64,000 bases of DNA, taken from assembly GCA_964030785.1 (NCBI GenBank), contig OZ034978.1:13319953-13383952 (forward strand), in the 5' to 3' direction. The stretch comes from Siderastrea siderea. Taxonomy: Eukaryota > Cnidaria > Anthozoa > Scleractinia > Rhizangiidae. The notes beneath the pieces are model-generated. The model was not told the origin of the DNA. It made no database searches and saw only the letters and a list, made by a program, of their open reading frames with translations. Every line of letters begins with the position of its first letter. Positions within the stretch are counted from its first letter, which is position 1. Below, in pieces: positions 1 to 9,149 of the stretch. A program made the translations under genes and the position numbers.

Positions 1-650
1 CAACAATCGCCCATCCGCAAAATTAATCTCCCGCTAAAATTTAGCCCTACAAGGTATGTTGACTGGACCTACGTAGTGGCCTTCTCAACTTTAAATGGCT
101 GGCAATAGAAAACTACACATTGCATGGCTACTTCATTACCCACAACTCTGGCAGAGATTACTACAGCACGATTACTGCGGTGATAAACAGCTAGTCGGCC
201 ACTGAAAGTTTGCTTGTTTTTCTGCTTGTTTGACCTTTGGAAATTTTCCAGAAGTGACACGAAAAATTACACCAAGAGTACGCTCTCCCCCAGTACTTTT
301 TGGGAAAATAAAACTGATTGCAAGGCTAGCACTACGACACAAGGACGATTTTCATGAATTTTGCTCGTTGATAATTCAACTAGTTCAACTATTTTTCTCC
401 AGAGCTGGAGAAAATAACGACTCCGTCAAACCTGAATTATTCCTCAACTGAGTTATTATAATCAGGCTTAGGATGTATTACAATTGTAAGAGTAAACTTG
501 AAAAAGATTATATCCATTATTTTAAGAGTGACTATAAAAAGAGGGACATAAAAGTGAGGGACTCAGGGGGTTGACCTTCATCGGGCATAAACAGATGCTG
601 AGCTCCACGACAGAAGAAAGGTGCTAATCTCTAATCTTCCAGACTAGATT
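1..650. other. Non-genic stretch, nothing certain
   Basis: No gene is recognised. On the minus strand 69-260 is open and reads like a short C-terminal exon, with a possible acceptor (CAG at about 208-210) in front of it, but no partner exon is visible, so it is not called. Confidence 0.4.
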
Positions 651-819
651 GTTCCAGGCGTTCAGATAGTGGAGCGCGAGCGAAAAATATAGCGGGCGAA
701 AGAGCGAGAAAAACGAGGGGAGACTGAGGAAGAGGGCATCTCCCTCCCAGTCTTCCCGCGCGCTGACCTTAGCGCCGCGCGCCACTTTTTGCTGCTCCTA
801 AAATCTAAACGCCTGGAAC
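651..819. mobile_element. Short MITE with GTTCCAGGCGTT termini
   Basis: The ends are inverted copies of GTTCCAGGCGTT (651-662 and 808-819), and similarity continues inward as (C/T)AGAT. The interior is rich in short GAGCGCGAGCG-like and GGGCGAAAG words. It is about 169 bp with no coding potential. The class of parent transposon is not evident and no clear target duplication is seen. Confidence 0.55.
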
Positions 820-1284
820 ATGCTACTTCCAGACCGACTGCATAGGGGCCGGCCCAGCCATTTTTCAGGGGAGGGAGGGTGGGGTACTATCTCGTTCAAA
901 ATCATTCACTGAAGCCGAAGTTCAGTCATACAGGCGATTCAAACTCGTGTGCATGCCACACTCTCGGGAAGGAAAAATTTCTAACCGTCAGAATTAACAA
1001 CGTAGAACCAACTTGTATGAGAGCAAAGGAAGAGTCAGTTCCTCACTAGTAAGTATTCCGTCAATGTAGTGTGCTGAAGAATTGTTTGCATTCTTTAGAG
1101 GTTATTGACAGTGGAGGATTCCCAAAAACTGGTGATTGTTAGGATGGATCTCGTGGCCCGCGGTCCAGCGCATTCAGTTAAGTTAGAGCTTTAACTGCTT
1201 TCTCTGGCATGGTGGATCGATTACTGGCCCAGCCAAAGCAGAAAGCAAGATGTTAGTGCGGTGCGGTGATCAAGATTAATATTC
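820..1284. other. Non-genic stretch, nothing seen
   Basis: No convincing open frame, splice structure or repeat was found between the small MITE and the 55-bp repeat array. Confidence 0.4.
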
Positions 1285-1760
1285 TGCCCGACAGATAACA
1301 ACAGACCAGTACAGAACTGACTACCCGAGTGAGACAAACTACTCGACAGATAACAACAGTTCAATACAGAACTGACTACCCAAGTAAAGCAGTCTGCTCG
1401 ACAGATAACAACAGTTCCGTAAAAGGCTGACTACCCAAGTAGAGCAGAATAGGTTAGCGCGCGTACAATAACAGCTGAAAGTCAATGCAAGCGGCAAGCT
1501 TAGGTTAAAATCCTGCTCGACAGATAACAACGTACAGCTCAGTATAGAACTGACTACCCAAGTGAGACAAACTACTCGACAGATAACAACAGTCCAATAC
1601 AGAACTGACTACCCAAGTAAAGCAGAATGCTCGACAGATAACAGTTCAATAAAAAGCTGACTACCCAAGTACTGAGAGCAGAATAGGTTAGCGCGCGCGA
1701 AGGTTAATATCCCGCGTGCTAGACAAATAAAAACAACTCACTAAAAAACTGACTAGCCAT
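1285..1760. repeat. Higher-order tandem repeat, about 55-bp unit
   Basis: A unit containing CGACAGATAACAAC followed by GAACTGACTACCCAAGT starts at 1289, 1344, 1399, 1518, 1577 and 1632, with a degenerate seventh unit near 1718. The three subtypes differ at their ends (GAGACAAACTA, AAGTAAAGCAG, and a form followed by GAATAGGTTAGCGCGCG). They occur in the same order twice, giving a higher-order period of about 229-233 bp. A GC-rich linker closes each triplet. Confidence 0.8.
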
Positions 1761-2085
1761 GACCAAGAGAAACAAAGCAATTCAGTGCGAGCAAATATGG
1801 TGGCTTATAATAGCATACACTTGATCATTGAGGATTACACGCGAGTGACGCGACCTCGTATTTCCCGCTAATCTGGCTAATTCGTTTCAATGATCAGAAG
1901 ACAAAAATACCAGCTCTCCAAAGGTCTGATGAATTTTCTTTTGGGTTCGAAATCATCTATCCTCGTGATATGCCAAGGACAGAAACTGTGGCAAAGCTCA
2001 CCGAGGAAAAACCGAAAAAATACACACCGGCCATCCATAGTTCCAGAAATAAATTATAAGCGATTTCGAGAAGGCGCCGCACTTC
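1761..2085. other. Non-genic stretch before the LINE
   Basis: No gene is recognised. The last bases are the pre-integration target of the LINE that follows. Confidence 0.4.
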
Positions 2086-2100
2086 ATCTATTCCTCATAT
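2086..2100 (+). repeat. LINE target-site duplication, 5' copy
   Basis: The 15-bp word ATCTATTCCTCATAT is repeated at 7804-7818 directly after the poly(A) tail. This fixes the 5' boundary of the element at 2101. Confidence 0.9.
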
Positions 2101-2267
2101 GGAAGGAGGTGTGAACTGTCATGGCGACCGGACGGTTCTTGTAAGCTCCTCAACACGATGGCGGGTTTACGCTTAAATTTACGATAATATCTGCTACTTT
2201 GCACAGTTTTCAAAGCCAAAAATCTTCAAGCACATGCGACGTTAAAATAGGTTCGCCTAGAGAGATT

Positions 2268-3167
2268 ATGTCCAAGGAAGATAAGAAAGACAAGAAAAGA
2301 CCACGAGGCTCTAGTTCCACAGATGGCGAAGAAGACAAGATTCTAGAAAAACTGTTTAGCATCCAGACGAGAATAGACGATGGATTCACCAAAATGGAAG
2401 ATGCGATGACAGAGTTAAAACAAGAACTCAAGCAAGACATTTTAGCAATTAAAAATGAGCTGGATGAGTTAAAAAAATCGACCGAAAGTGCGTGGGTTGA
2501 GATCAACACTCTCAAGGAAGAGAACGAATCAATCAAGAAACAAATGGCGAGCACGCTCAGCGAGAATGCTAAATTAAGTGAGGCAGTCAATGGTCTCAAG
2601 GACCGTGTCATCAAACAGGAAGACTACTCACGGCGAGAAAATTTGCGTATCCTCAACATACCAGAAAACCAAGGCGAAACGAACGAGCAATGCTGTGACA
2701 AAGTGAAGGAAGTCGTAACCGCTCTTGGACTTGACCCGAACGAGATCAGTTATCATGCTATTCATCGCGTCGGGAAACATCAACAACAACAACAACAAGA
2801 GAATCTTCCCGCAGCGAGCAGTCATCAAAGTGATACAACAACGAGTGATCAGGCGCACCGCCCTCGAGACCGCCCACGCCCGATACTGGTCAGATTTGTT
2901 TCAAGAATGGATGCAGACGCTGTTTGGGGAAGAAGAAAAGAGCTGCTCCAAAACCCCGCTTTGTCAAGCGTCTTTATTGACAAAGATCTCTCCGCAGAGT
3001 CTGCAAAAATTCGAGGGAAACTTAGAGCGGCGCTCAGGAAATCAAAGGAACTGAACATATCTCGGGCTTTCATTAAAGGTAACAAACTTTTTGTTAACAG
3101 CAGTAGCTACACAGTTGACAATATTCCAGAATATCTGCTGCCTTCAAAACATGGCAACGATCATTAA
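2268..3167 (+). CDS. LINE ORF1 protein (L1 ORF1p-like RNA-binding chaperone)
   Basis: The product is 299 residues from the ATG at 2268 (MSKEDKKDKK); the frame is open further upstream but without another ATG. The N terminus is lysine-rich and followed by a long heptad-like coiled coil (about residues 25-120, rich in E, K, L, I). Next comes an RRM-like segment around SRRENLRILNIPE, and then a C-terminal domain with RPRPILVRF and a basic helix (SAKIRGKLRAALRKSKEL). This coiled coil-RRM-CTD order is that of L1-type ORF1 proteins, which trimerise and coat the element RNA. A run of six glutamines, encoded by CAA repeats, lies between the RRM and CTD. No stop or frameshift is seen. Confidence 0.88.
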   Translation: MSKEDKKDKKRPRGSSSTDGEEDKILEKLFSIQTRIDDGFTKMEDAMTELKQELKQDILAIKNELDELKKSTESAWVEINTLKEENESIKKQMASTLSENAKLSEAVNGLKDRVIKQEDYSRRENLRILNIPENQGETNEQCCDKVKEVVTALGLDPNEISYHAIHRVGKHQQQQQQENLPAASSHQSDTTTSDQAHRPRDRPRPILVRFVSRMDADAVWGRRKELLQNPALSSVFIDKDLSAESAKIRGKLRAALRKSKELNISRAFIKGNKLFVNSSSYTVDNIPEYLLPSKHGNDH

Positions 3168-3821
3168 ATCTAACCTATTTCTAAAAACATAAATCGGCTA
3201 GTTTTTTTTTCTTTTTTTTGGTAATTTTTTCTATTAATATTTGTTTCTTTTTCTTGCTTTTTTATTTAAAGTTTTCGGGCTTCAGTCTACTGACGGTTAT
3301 TTAGTTCTGCTTACTTGTCGAAATGTGTATTTCTTTCTTTCGTGCATTAATTACGTTTGCAAAGTGCTTGCGACATATTCCCTAGATGCATTCTCGCCAT
3401 TGTTTATATATTCAAGGGAGTCTTTCTATTTAGTTATTTAATAATCATACAGCTCCCTTGCCTTCCTTTGCTGACTCGGCGCTCGGCAAAGTAGTTTCAC
3501 CGTGCTAGTTTTTTTTTTTTTTTTCTATAAACTGGCACGTTTCTGTCGTTCTCGTGTGTCTTGTATTTTTGTAGTTCTTAGGATTTTCGTTTCTATGTTA
3601 ATATTTCTTCTACAGGTTTCTTGGCAACTATCTAGTAATATAGTAATATCTACAAGTAAACAATTATACTCAATCAATCTTATAAGAAACCATTATGCCT
3701 TGTTCACATTTTTAAAAACAAGCTATAAGGATAGCAACATGTTATTACAATCCAAATATGTTAAATATCACAAATCGGATTACAACTGTTTCAGTAAGAA
3801 AGAATCACACAATATCAGGAT

Positions 3822-6800
3822 ATGACAACACCGTTTAAAGCGTCGTTTTGCTCACTCAATGCAAGAGGTTTAAACCAAACAAGAAAAAGAAGACAACTTT
3901 TCAGATGGCTTCACAACTATAAATTTGATGTAATCTTCCTTCAAGAAACTTACTCTACGGAAAACATAGAAGCAATGTGGAAATCAGAATGGGGAGGGAA
4001 TTTTTTTTTCAGTCACGGGACAAATCACTCAAAAGGAGTTGCAATCCTCTTTAATCCGAAATTAGATGTTCGCACTAAAAACATTATAGCTGATAAAAAC
4101 GGAAGGTATATACTACTAGAAGCCTCGCTATATGATTCTACGTTTCTACTTTGCAATATTTACAGCCCAAACGACAATAACAGTCAAAAAATATTCTTCT
4201 CAAAGCTCAATGACACCCTTCGAGAATACGCTGATATGCAAATTATTCTTGGGGGCGACTTTAATTGCGCCCTAGCACCTTTAGACAAAACTGGTGGAAC
4301 TTCTATTGAAAGAAAAAAAGCAGTAATTAGCGAGATCAAAAATTTATGCAAAACATACAACCTACAAGATGTATGGAGGAGTCAACACCCCAATCAGTCA
4401 CAATACACGTGGCGTAACAACTCTCTAAAAGTACAATGCAGGCTGGATTACTGGCTGGTTTCAAAAGACTTGTCAAACTCTGTGAAAGACTCTACAATTG
4501 TTCATTACACATTGTCTGATCATTCTGCAATTATCCTTAATCTGCAATCAAAAGAATATACTCAGCGAGGCCCAGGTTTTTGGAAAATAAACAACTCTCT
4601 GTTGCACGATGAAAAATTCATACAGGAACTTTCTAACAAGATACCAGATTTCAAAACAAAGCACAATTATCTAGAGGATAAAGGTCTCTACTGGGACATG
4701 ATAAAAATGGAAGTGAGAGGCTTTTGTGTCCAGTATACAAAACGGAAAAATAGAGAACGCAGAAATGTTGAAAAAAACCTTCAAACTCAAATTGACCATT
4801 TGATGACCTTGCTGAAGACGGAGCGTTCAAAGGAAAACATTTTAAAATTTTATCGTCTTAGAGCTGAACTTAACGCTATTGCGGAATATCGAACTAAAGG
4901 CGCAATAATAAGAAGTAGAACACGCTGGCATGAACAAGGCGAAAAAAACACTAAATATTTCTTGAATTTAGAAAAAAGGCACCATTTTAAGACGCACATT
5001 TCCAAATTGAAAACAAACGATGATAGAGAAATTACTACTCCGAACGATATCCTAGAACAAGGAAAGATGTTCTATAAAAATCTATATACTGCTGCACCGT
5101 GCAACAATTCGAAGTACAATCTTTTCTTTGAGAATCCTAATCTTGCTAAGCTAGATGAAACTGGAAAAAATGAACTAGAGCACCCACTCAGTAACGAGGA
5201 ATGCTTTCACATTTTAGAGCAGTGCGCCAAGGGCAAATGCCCTGGTAGCGATGGACTTTCAGTAGAGTTCTATTTACGTTTTTGGTCGATGCTGGGTGAA
5301 GAGTTGGTACAAAGTCTAAACTACGGATTCGAACATCAACATTTGAATATAACGCAAAAACAAGGAATTATCAAAGTAATACCAAAAAAACGTAAGGACA
5401 AACTATATCTTGAAAACTGGAGACCGCTGACACTACTTAATGTCGATTACAAAATTGCAACTAAAGCCATAGCTCATAGGATTTCAAACGTTCTTCCCAA
5501 AATAATCAACGATGATCAAACCGGATACGTTAAAGAGCGTTATATTGGTCAAAACATTAGGCTCATTATGGATATTATGAAAGTAACTGAATTAGAAAAC
5601 ATCCCTGGGCTGGCTATATTCATTGACTTTAAGAAAGCCTTCGACACGGTCGACTGGAATTTTCTTCACAAGACCCTACAAGCTTTTAACTTCGGTCCAT
5701 GTATTCAAAAGTGGATAAAAACCTTTTACACGGATTGCTCCAGTTGCTTCATAAACAACGGATATGCGTCTGAGTTTTTCATGCCTGAGAGAGGCGTTCG
5801 ACAAGGCTGTCCACTCTCGGGTATTTTATTTGTCCTATGTGCTGAAATCCTAGCCAATGCAATAAGAACTGACAAAACTATTCAAGGAATTAATATACAC
5901 AACAAAGAATTTAAGCTTTCTCAATATGCCGATGACACAACTGCCTTTGTCTCTGACCTAAAATCTGCAAATAACTTGTTCCAATTATTGTCAAACTTCC
6001 AGGAATGTTCAGGCCTAGAGATTAATAAAAGCAAAACTGAAGGTATGTGGTTGGGCGCGAACAGAAACAATACAACAGAGCCCCTTGGAATAGCTTGGCC
6101 TTCCAACTCAATACTCGCATTAGGTATTCATTTTTCACATGATGATGAAGTTGCATATAAGAAAAACTTCGAACAAAAACTGAACTCAATGAAAAGCCTT
6201 CTCAACTTATGGTATCCTAGAAACCTCACTTTATATGGCCGTATAACGATTCTAAAATCTCTCGCAATCTCTAAACTCGTATATAATACATCAGTGCTCA
6301 CCTTTCCTTCGAAATTTGTCAACATGGTAAATCAAGCAATTACCCAATTTGTGTGGAACAAGAAAGTTAAAATAAAACAAAAGGCTATGATCGGCCCGAG
6401 AGAAAAAGGTGGACTAGATATGCCTGATTTTGAAATAATCAACGATGCACTTAAAGTTTCCTGGATAAAAAGACTCAACGACAGTAATGAAACTTCAAGT
6501 TGGAGCTATATACCATTGAGCTACCTAAGGGATGTTGGAGGCTTGTTTCTACTTCAATGTAATTTTGACTTAAAAGCTCTTAAAATTGAAATACCCCTTG
6601 CTTTTTACTCGGAAGCTCTCTACGCGTGGGGAAAAATAAATTATTTTTCTCCTAACACCAAAGAACAAGTTTTGAATGAAATTATTTGGAACAATCGCTT
6701 CATTAAAGTTGGTGGTGTTTCTGTTTATTACAAAAAATGGCATGAAGCCGGAGTCATTAAAATCAAAGACATTTTCCAAAACAATGCTTTTCTATCTTTT

Positions 6801-7511
6801 CCTCAGTTCTGCTCTAGATTTAAAATCAAAGCTAACTTTCTTACGTATCATGGAGTATGCCACTCAATCCCTAGAGAATGGGTTAATATCCTAAAAGGAA
6901 ACATCCAGGCGCCTTTGGATGGTGAAGATAACAATAGAATACCTTTGAATAAGCTCTCTTGCAAATCGGCTACACGATTCTTTGTCAAAAAAAAGTTTGT
7001 AACACCTACTGCCGAAAAAAGGATGGTAAAAGCAAATTTGAATGAAAAAACAATACAACTCATATATAGCCTTCCTTTCAAAGTTACTAAGGACACCAGA
7101 CTTGCCATCTTTCAATTTAAAATTATACATCACATTCTGCCAACAAACTCAACACTTTTTAGAGACGCACTTAAAGAAACCGATAAATGTCACCTATGCT
7201 CTGAAAGACAAACACTAGCTCATCTTTTCGCTTCCTGTTCAAAAGTTAAGAGCTTTTGGTCTCATTTTACTAATTGGTGGAATTTCAAAAACTCCGAGTC
7301 AATAACTCTTGATGAAAACATGATCATTTACGGTGTTGCCAATGACTTCTCTCGTCGACTTGGTTTAAACCTCTGCTTGATTATCGCAAAACATTACATT
7401 TACACTGCCTCCAGAAAAGAAGAAGAGTACTACTGGGAAGCTTTCATGGCCGTTCTTGAAAGTAAAATTCAGATAGAGATGCATAAATCTAAGAAACAGA
7501 TACAGTTGTAA
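3822..7511 (+). CDS. LINE ORF2 protein: APE endonuclease-reverse transcriptase
   Basis: The product is 1229 residues from an ATG. The N-terminal apurinic-type endonuclease (about residues 5-240) shows SLNARGLN, FLQETYS, GGDFNCAL, RLDYWLVS and a terminal LSDHSAI motif. The reverse transcriptase (about 470-790) shows NWRPLTLLNVDYKI, DFKKAFDTVDW (D602), GVRQGCPLSGILF and the catalytic QYADDT (Y702-A-D-D). A C-terminal C-x2-C-x7-H-x4-C cluster (C1123, C1126, H1134, C1139) matches the zinc knuckle of L1 ORF2. The protein nicks target DNA and primes reverse transcription of the element. All key residues are present and the frame is uninterrupted, so it may encode an active enzyme; activity itself is inference. 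Confidence 0.93.
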   Translation: MTTPFKASFCSLNARGLNQTRKRRQLFRWLHNYKFDVIFLQETYSTENIEAMWKSEWGGNFFFSHGTNHSKGVAILFNPKLDVRTKNIIADKNGRYILLEASLYDSTFLLCNIYSPNDNNSQKIFFSKLNDTLREYADMQIILGGDFNCALAPLDKTGGTSIERKKAVISEIKNLCKTYNLQDVWRSQHPNQSQYTWRNNSLKVQCRLDYWLVSKDLSNSVKDSTIVHYTLSDHSAIILNLQSKEYTQRGPGFWKINNSLLHDEKFIQELSNKIPDFKTKHNYLEDKGLYWDMIKMEVRGFCVQYTKRKNRERRNVEKNLQTQIDHLMTLLKTERSKENILKFYRLRAELNAIAEYRTKGAIIRSRTRWHEQGEKNTKYFLNLEKRHHFKTHISKLKTNDDREITTPNDILEQGKMFYKNLYTAAPCNNSKYNLFFENPNLAKLDETGKNELEHPLSNEECFHILEQCAKGKCPGSDGLSVEFYLRFWSMLGEELVQSLNYGFEHQHLNITQKQGIIKVIPKKRKDKLYLENWRPLTLLNVDYKIATKAIAHRISNVLPKIINDDQTGYVKERYIGQNIRLIMDIMKVTELENIPGLAIFIDFKKAFDTVDWNFLHKTLQAFNFGPCIQKWIKTFYTDCSSCFINNGYASEFFMPERGVRQGCPLSGILFVLCAEILANAIRTDKTIQGINIHNKEFKLSQYADDTTAFVSDLKSANNLFQLLSNFQECSGLEINKSKTEGMWLGANRNNTTEPLGIAWPSNSILALGIHFSHDDEVAYKKNFEQKLNSMKSLLNLWYPRNLTLYGRITILKSLAISKLVYNTSVLTFPSKFVNMVNQAITQFVWNKKVKIKQKAMIGPREKGGLDMPDFEIINDALKVSWIKRLNDSNETSSWSYIPLSYLRDVGGLFLLQCNFDLKALKIEIPLAFYSEALYAWGKINYFSPNTKEQVLNEIIWNNRFIKVGGVSVYYKKWHEAGVIKIKDIFQNNAFLSFPQFCSRFKIKANFLTYHGVCHSIPREWVNILKGNIQAPLDGEDNNRIPLNKLSCKSATRFFVKKKFVTPTAEKRMVKANLNEKTIQLIYSLPFKVTKDTRLAIFQFKIIHHILPTNSTLFRDALKETDKCHLCSERQTLAHLFASCSKVKSFWSHFTNWWNFKNSESITLDENMIIYGVANDFSRRLGLNLCLIIAKHYIYTASRKEEEYYWEAFMAVLESKIQIEMHKSKKQIQL

Positions 7512-7756
7512 TCCGTAACAATAACTATAGAAATAAGTATATATAAAAATAAACACATATAGAAATAATAGATATAATAACAACAAAAGTAGGCACCCAG
7601 GTTTCCTGTTCTCTGTAATATATTCTTTTTTTTTTTTTAGTTTCTGCATGCCCTTTGTGTAACGTAAATTATTTTCTGTAAGTAAGCTATGTATTGTAGT
7701 GTATTGTAATTGTAAGTAAGCTATGTATTGTAATGTATTGTAAGTCAGTGTGAATC

Positions 7757-7762
7757 AATAAA
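7757..7762 (+). promoter_or_regulatory. LINE poly(A) signal
   Basis: AATAAA lies 11 bases before the start of the A tail, the usual spacing for a cleavage signal. Confidence 0.75.
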
Positions 7763-7770
7763 CTGCTTTA

Positions 7771-7807
<37 letters not shown>

Positions 7808-7818
7808 ATTCCTCATAT

Positions 7819-8234
7819 TTACGCGCGTAGAAATCAAAATAAATGGCCTGATCAGTGACCGATGTCGATCTTTCTTTTCTTTTATAAAATGGTACTTACC
7901 AAACGCACGTTGCCGGGCTTTGTAAAGAGTATCGAGAACCGGAATCTATGAACAACTTACAATTCACGCTTGCAGAATTCGCTTGCAGTAATTCATTGGC
8001 ATTCTCGCGACAAAATGCAGATTCTTCGTGAGAGTCATGGCTACAAAATCCAATGAAATTTTACCAATCACTATGAGGTTTCAAAAAGGTGTACAAGCCG
8101 TTTCAGCAAAGGAATTACCATGAAACTGATTAAACGAACACATTACGTGCCGCATGGCGGTAACTTATGATTGAGAACGCAAAAGCAGAAACTGTGTAAC
8201 TCAAATAACACTGTTCTGTCTCTGCTTCATGTTA
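7819..8234. other. Non-genic stretch
   Basis: No gene, splice structure or repeat was recognised between the LINE and the next MITE. Confidence 0.35.
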
Positions 8235-8493
8235 GGGACGGACCATTTTATTTTTGAGGGGTGACTGGGCAAATGCGAAAAAAATTTCATGCACAGCTTT
8301 TGCAGAAGAAATAAAAATCGCACATAGTACTGCTATGTGCTGAGCACAAAGCAAAGAAATATCTTGCAAGCTTGTGAAATAAAATTCCTGCAAAGGTCTC
8401 CAAAGCTCAGTTAGTCACGAAAAAATATTTCGGTAAAAAAAAAAAATTCCCAATTCCCCCCCCCCCCCCATCAAAAATATAATGCTCAATCCC
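8235..8493. mobile_element. Degenerate MITE with GGGACGGACC terminus
   Basis: TTA followed by GGGACGGACCATT at 8232-8247 is the same left end as the element at 59125-59409. The interior has the same words (AAAAATTTCATGCA and an AAAAAATATTT-like segment) and a C-run at 8457-8469. The right end (AATGCTCAATCCC, 8481-8493) is only a weak inverted match, so this boundary is uncertain. Confidence 0.45.
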
Positions 8494-8877
8494 TCCATTT
8501 TCTACAACTCATGTACAAGATTTTAAACACGATAAGACCTCCTAAACAGATTGTTTTGGGGGGCTTTACGCATTCTAAATCAGTGCGGCCGTGATAGGCT
8601 TCTGGTGCGGCATTCATTGCATTGTAGAAGCTAACGAACGCTTGTTTTTTCAGGCAACGAGAACGTACGTCGGAACGGGATCGGACAATAAAATCACCGC
8701 GTCTAAACGTGGGTCACGCGTGTTATCTCGTCCTCTGTTTAGTTGATTCACTGTGGGGACAATTAAAATAATTACTTCAACAGCGTCATCCAAACTCCTC
8801 GCTAATTGAAGTCTGTCAGCTTTATTTGTCACACCCCTGCATCATTTTACGTCCCTGTGGAGAATTCTTTTTGTGGT
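8494..8877. other. Non-genic stretch
   Basis: Nothing identifiable was found. The short open frames here are at chance length. Confidence 0.35.
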
Positions 8878-9131
8878 CTAATGCCCCATTCACACCAACA
8901 AAACATGTTTTGTTAAACCAGGTTTAACAAAATGAAATTCAGCAACAGAAAGCTGAATGACCAGTTTGAACAAAGAATTCAAGTCAGCTTTTACTTGTTT
9001 TTTCATTTGCACTAAATTCGAAGTAGAGAAAAATCAGCAAACAACTTCATCTATAAAGAAAACAATTTCAAACGTTGTTTAATTAAACAGCTTTTAAACA
9101 TGTTTAGGCTTTGGTGTGAATGGGGCATTAG
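8878..9131. mobile_element. MITE with 21-bp perfect terminal inverted repeats
   Basis: Positions 8878-8898 and 9111-9131 are perfect inverted copies, beginning CTAATGCCCCATTCACACCA. If TA at 8879-8880 and 9129-9130 is the target duplication, the element proper begins ATGCCCC, as in Tc1/mariner-derived MITEs. The interior is AT-rich and full of GTTTAA/TTAAAC dyads. There is no coding capacity. Confidence 0.75.
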
Positions 9132-9149
9132 TTTGTTATGCAGCAACCC

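Larger units (their letters stand above)
2101..7803 (+). mobile_element. Full-length LINE of the L1/Tx1 group
   Basis: This is a complete two-ORF non-LTR retrotransposon. It has a short 5' UTR (2101-2267), ORF1 (2268-3167), a T-rich 654-bp inter-ORF spacer (3168-3821), ORF2 (3822-7511), and a 3' UTR containing a tandem GTAAGTAAGCTATGTATTGT motif. AATAAA lies at 7757-7762 and the poly(A) tail starts at 7774. It is flanked by a perfect 15-bp direct repeat, ATCTATTCCTCATAT, at 2086-2100 and 7804-7818; the first A is ambiguous with the tail. Intact frames, a pure 31-nt A tail and perfect target repeats indicate recent insertion. The target does not begin with the A-run preferred by mammalian L1. 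Confidence 0.93.

Noticed and set aside
69..260. Minus-strand C-terminal exon (GRLAVYHRSNRAVVISARVV)
   Set aside because: The sequence looks exon-like, with a possible acceptor, but no second exon or recognised domain was found in the window.
2781..2798. CAA repeat as a disease-like polyglutamine expansion
   Set aside because: Only six glutamines in the LINE ORF1 linker, a common kind of linker sequence.
3502..3825. Extra ORF between LINE ORF1 and ORF2
   Set aside because: The T-rich spacer gives a poly-Phe peptide; no L1-type element needs a third protein here.
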